Below are positions 5,762 to 6,578 of a stretch of 6,578 bases of DNA, one piece after another. Location: NCBI GenBank assembly GCA_002385805.1, contig DGEF01000102.1, forward strand, positions 42,669 to 49,246, given 5' to 3'. The notes below the pieces were generated by a model, which was not told the DNA's origin, made no database searches, and saw nothing but the letters and a program-made list of their open reading frames with translations. Each line of letters starts with the position of its first letter. Positions within the stretch are counted from its first letter, which is position 1. A program made the translations under genes and the position numbers. The stretch comes from Peptococcaceae bacterium UBA3933. Lineage in GTDB: Bacteria > Bacillota > Peptococcia > Peptococcales > BICA1-8.

Positions 5762-5797
5762 GGGACAAAAATTGTCCATGGTGGGACAGAAAGGAGG
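5762..5797 (+). promoter_or_regulatory. CggR operator (autoregulatory)
   Basis: The Bacillus CggR operator is a tandem CGGGAC-N6-TGTC repeat. Here GGGAC (5762-5766), AAAAAT, TGTC (5773-5776) form one complete dyad with exact N6 spacing. A second GGGAC (5783-5787) follows 21 bases after the first. The TGTC expected at 5794-5797 is GAGG, which is part of the cggR Shine-Dalgarno AAGGAGG (5791-5797). Bound CggR would block both transcription from 5720-5748 and, in mRNA terms, lies next to the start of its own gene. Family knowledge gives fructose-1,6-bisphosphate as the inducer. Confidence 0.8.
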
Positions 5798-5802
5798 CTG
5801 CC

Positions 5803-6578
5803 ATGGTTGATTATGGGTTTTTACTAGGGAAATTAGCTCCGGAAATGGTGGAAGTTGTACAACGTAGGTACAATATTTTGCGGGCTATTGCTTATCTACA
5901 GCCGGTAGGACGTCGGGTATTAGCCGAAAAATTAGGTTTGCAGGAAAGAGCCGTTCGTAATGATGTTGAGTTACTGAAAGAGCAGGAACTTATTTTGGCA
6001 GAAGTAAAAGGGATGACCATCACTCCTTTAGGGGAGAAAATTTTAAAGGAATTGAGTAACATATTACATTCCTTTCGGGGTTTGGGTAATATCGAACGGG
6101 ATTTGGCCTCTTTCTTGGGTTTAGAAAGAGTGATTATTGTTCCCGGTGATTTTGAGCATGACCCTCTGGCTAAGAGAGAATTGGGTAGGGTAGCTGCCCT
6201 CCATCTCAATGAAGTAATTAAAAAAGTGAAAACTATTGCCATTGCCGGTGGGACAACTTTAGCGGAATTGGCTAATCACATTATCCCCCAAAATCGCCAG
6301 GATTTATTAGTTTTACCGGCCAGGGGGGGTTTAGGTGAACAAGTGGAGATTCAAGCTAATACGATAGCTGCCAAAATTGCCAAGAATTTAGGGGCCAGTT
6401 ATCGTTTGCTACATGCACCCGATTATATGAGTCAAAAATCTGCAGAACAGCTGGCTCAAGATCCTTATATAGCCCCTACTATTCAATTGATTCGGGAAAC
6501 GGAAGTTTTAATTCATGGAATTGGGAATGTATATGAAATGGCTAAAAGAAGGGGCATGGGTGAAGAAGAGATTGAAAA
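5803..6578 (+). CDS. cggR: Central glycolytic genes regulator CggR (3'-truncated by window edge)
   Basis: CggR is a SorC-family DNA-binding repressor of the gapA-pgk-tpiA-pgm-eno genes, relieved by fructose-1,6-bisphosphate. The ATG at 5803 follows AAGGAGG at a 5-base spacing, and 258 complete codons are visible out of about 340 in B. subtilis CggR, so roughly 80 residues are missing. The N-terminal winged helix is at about 20-78 (QRRYNILRAI, PVGRRVLAEKLGLQERAVRND, ending GMTITPLGE). The effector domain starts near 95 and carries the sugar-phosphate loops GGTT (149-152) and LPARGGLGEQ (171-180), then QANTIAAKIA and VLIHGIGN. These closely match Bacillus CggR. The promoter and operator directly upstream carry the expected sites, which confirms the assignment. 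The glycolytic genes are expected beyond the window. Confidence 0.95.
   Translation, partial: MVDYGFLLGKLAPEMVEVVQRRYNILRAIAYLQPVGRRVLAEKLGLQERAVRNDVELLKEQELILAEVKGMTITPLGEKILKELSNILHSFRGLGNIERDLASFLGLERVIIVPGDFEHDPLAKRELGRVAALHLNEVIKKVKTIAIAGGTTLAELANHIIPQNRQDLLVLPARGGLGEQVEIQANTIAAKIAKNLGASYRLLHAPDYMSQKSAEQLAQDPYIAPTIQLIRETEVLIHGIGNVYEMAKRRGMGEEEIE

Noticed and set aside
5892..6242. 116-codon minus-strand ORF inside cggR
   Set aside because: It is antisense to clear CggR coding sequence and shows no recognisable protein features.

Overview
The window is AT-rich bacterial DNA. It looks like an anaerobic, motile, spore-forming Firmicute of the clostridial / Peptococcaceae type. The reasons are strong AGGAGG-type ribosome binding sites, a Spo0E-like protein, CheX chemotaxis chemistry, an MCP of clostridial style, and a CggR glycolytic repressor with a recognisable CggR operator. 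The species cannot be named from the sequence.

Layout, left to right. (1) Positions 1-996 hold the 3' part of rpoN (sigma-54), cut by the window edge and closed by a hairpin terminator. (2) About 340 bases follow without a well-supported gene. They hold a good sigma-A promoter, a poly-T tract, an SD-led 30-codon ORF of doubtful status and a strong imperfect hairpin. (3) A tight run of small genes comes next: a Spo0E-like protein with no ordinary start codon in the right place, a 32-aa acidic peptide, a 60-aa basic protein and cheX. The last three overlap stop-to-start, so they form one operon. (4) A full-length dCache chemoreceptor (MCP) follows, probably also with its own promoter. (5) A long bidirectional terminator separates it from convergent iadA (isoaspartyl dipeptidase, minus strand). 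(6) Divergent promoters for iadA and cggR lie in a 169-base gap. The cggR side carries the CggR operator. (7) cggR runs off the right edge; in related genomes the glycolytic genes gap-pgk-tpi-pgm-eno usually follow it.

How the genes may work together. The middle block is about signalling. CheX removes phosphate from CheY-P, and Spo0E-family proteins remove phosphate from Spo0A-P. Two unrelated aspartyl-phosphate phosphatase families therefore sit in one transcription unit next to a chemoreceptor, with two unrecognised small proteins between them. This is the most unusual part of the window. The Spo0E-like protein has a degenerate signature motif, so it may bind without catalysing. The flanks (rpoN, iadA, cggR) are housekeeping or metabolic genes. 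Nothing here is a CRISPR array, tRNA, rRNA, insertion sequence or clear phage gene.
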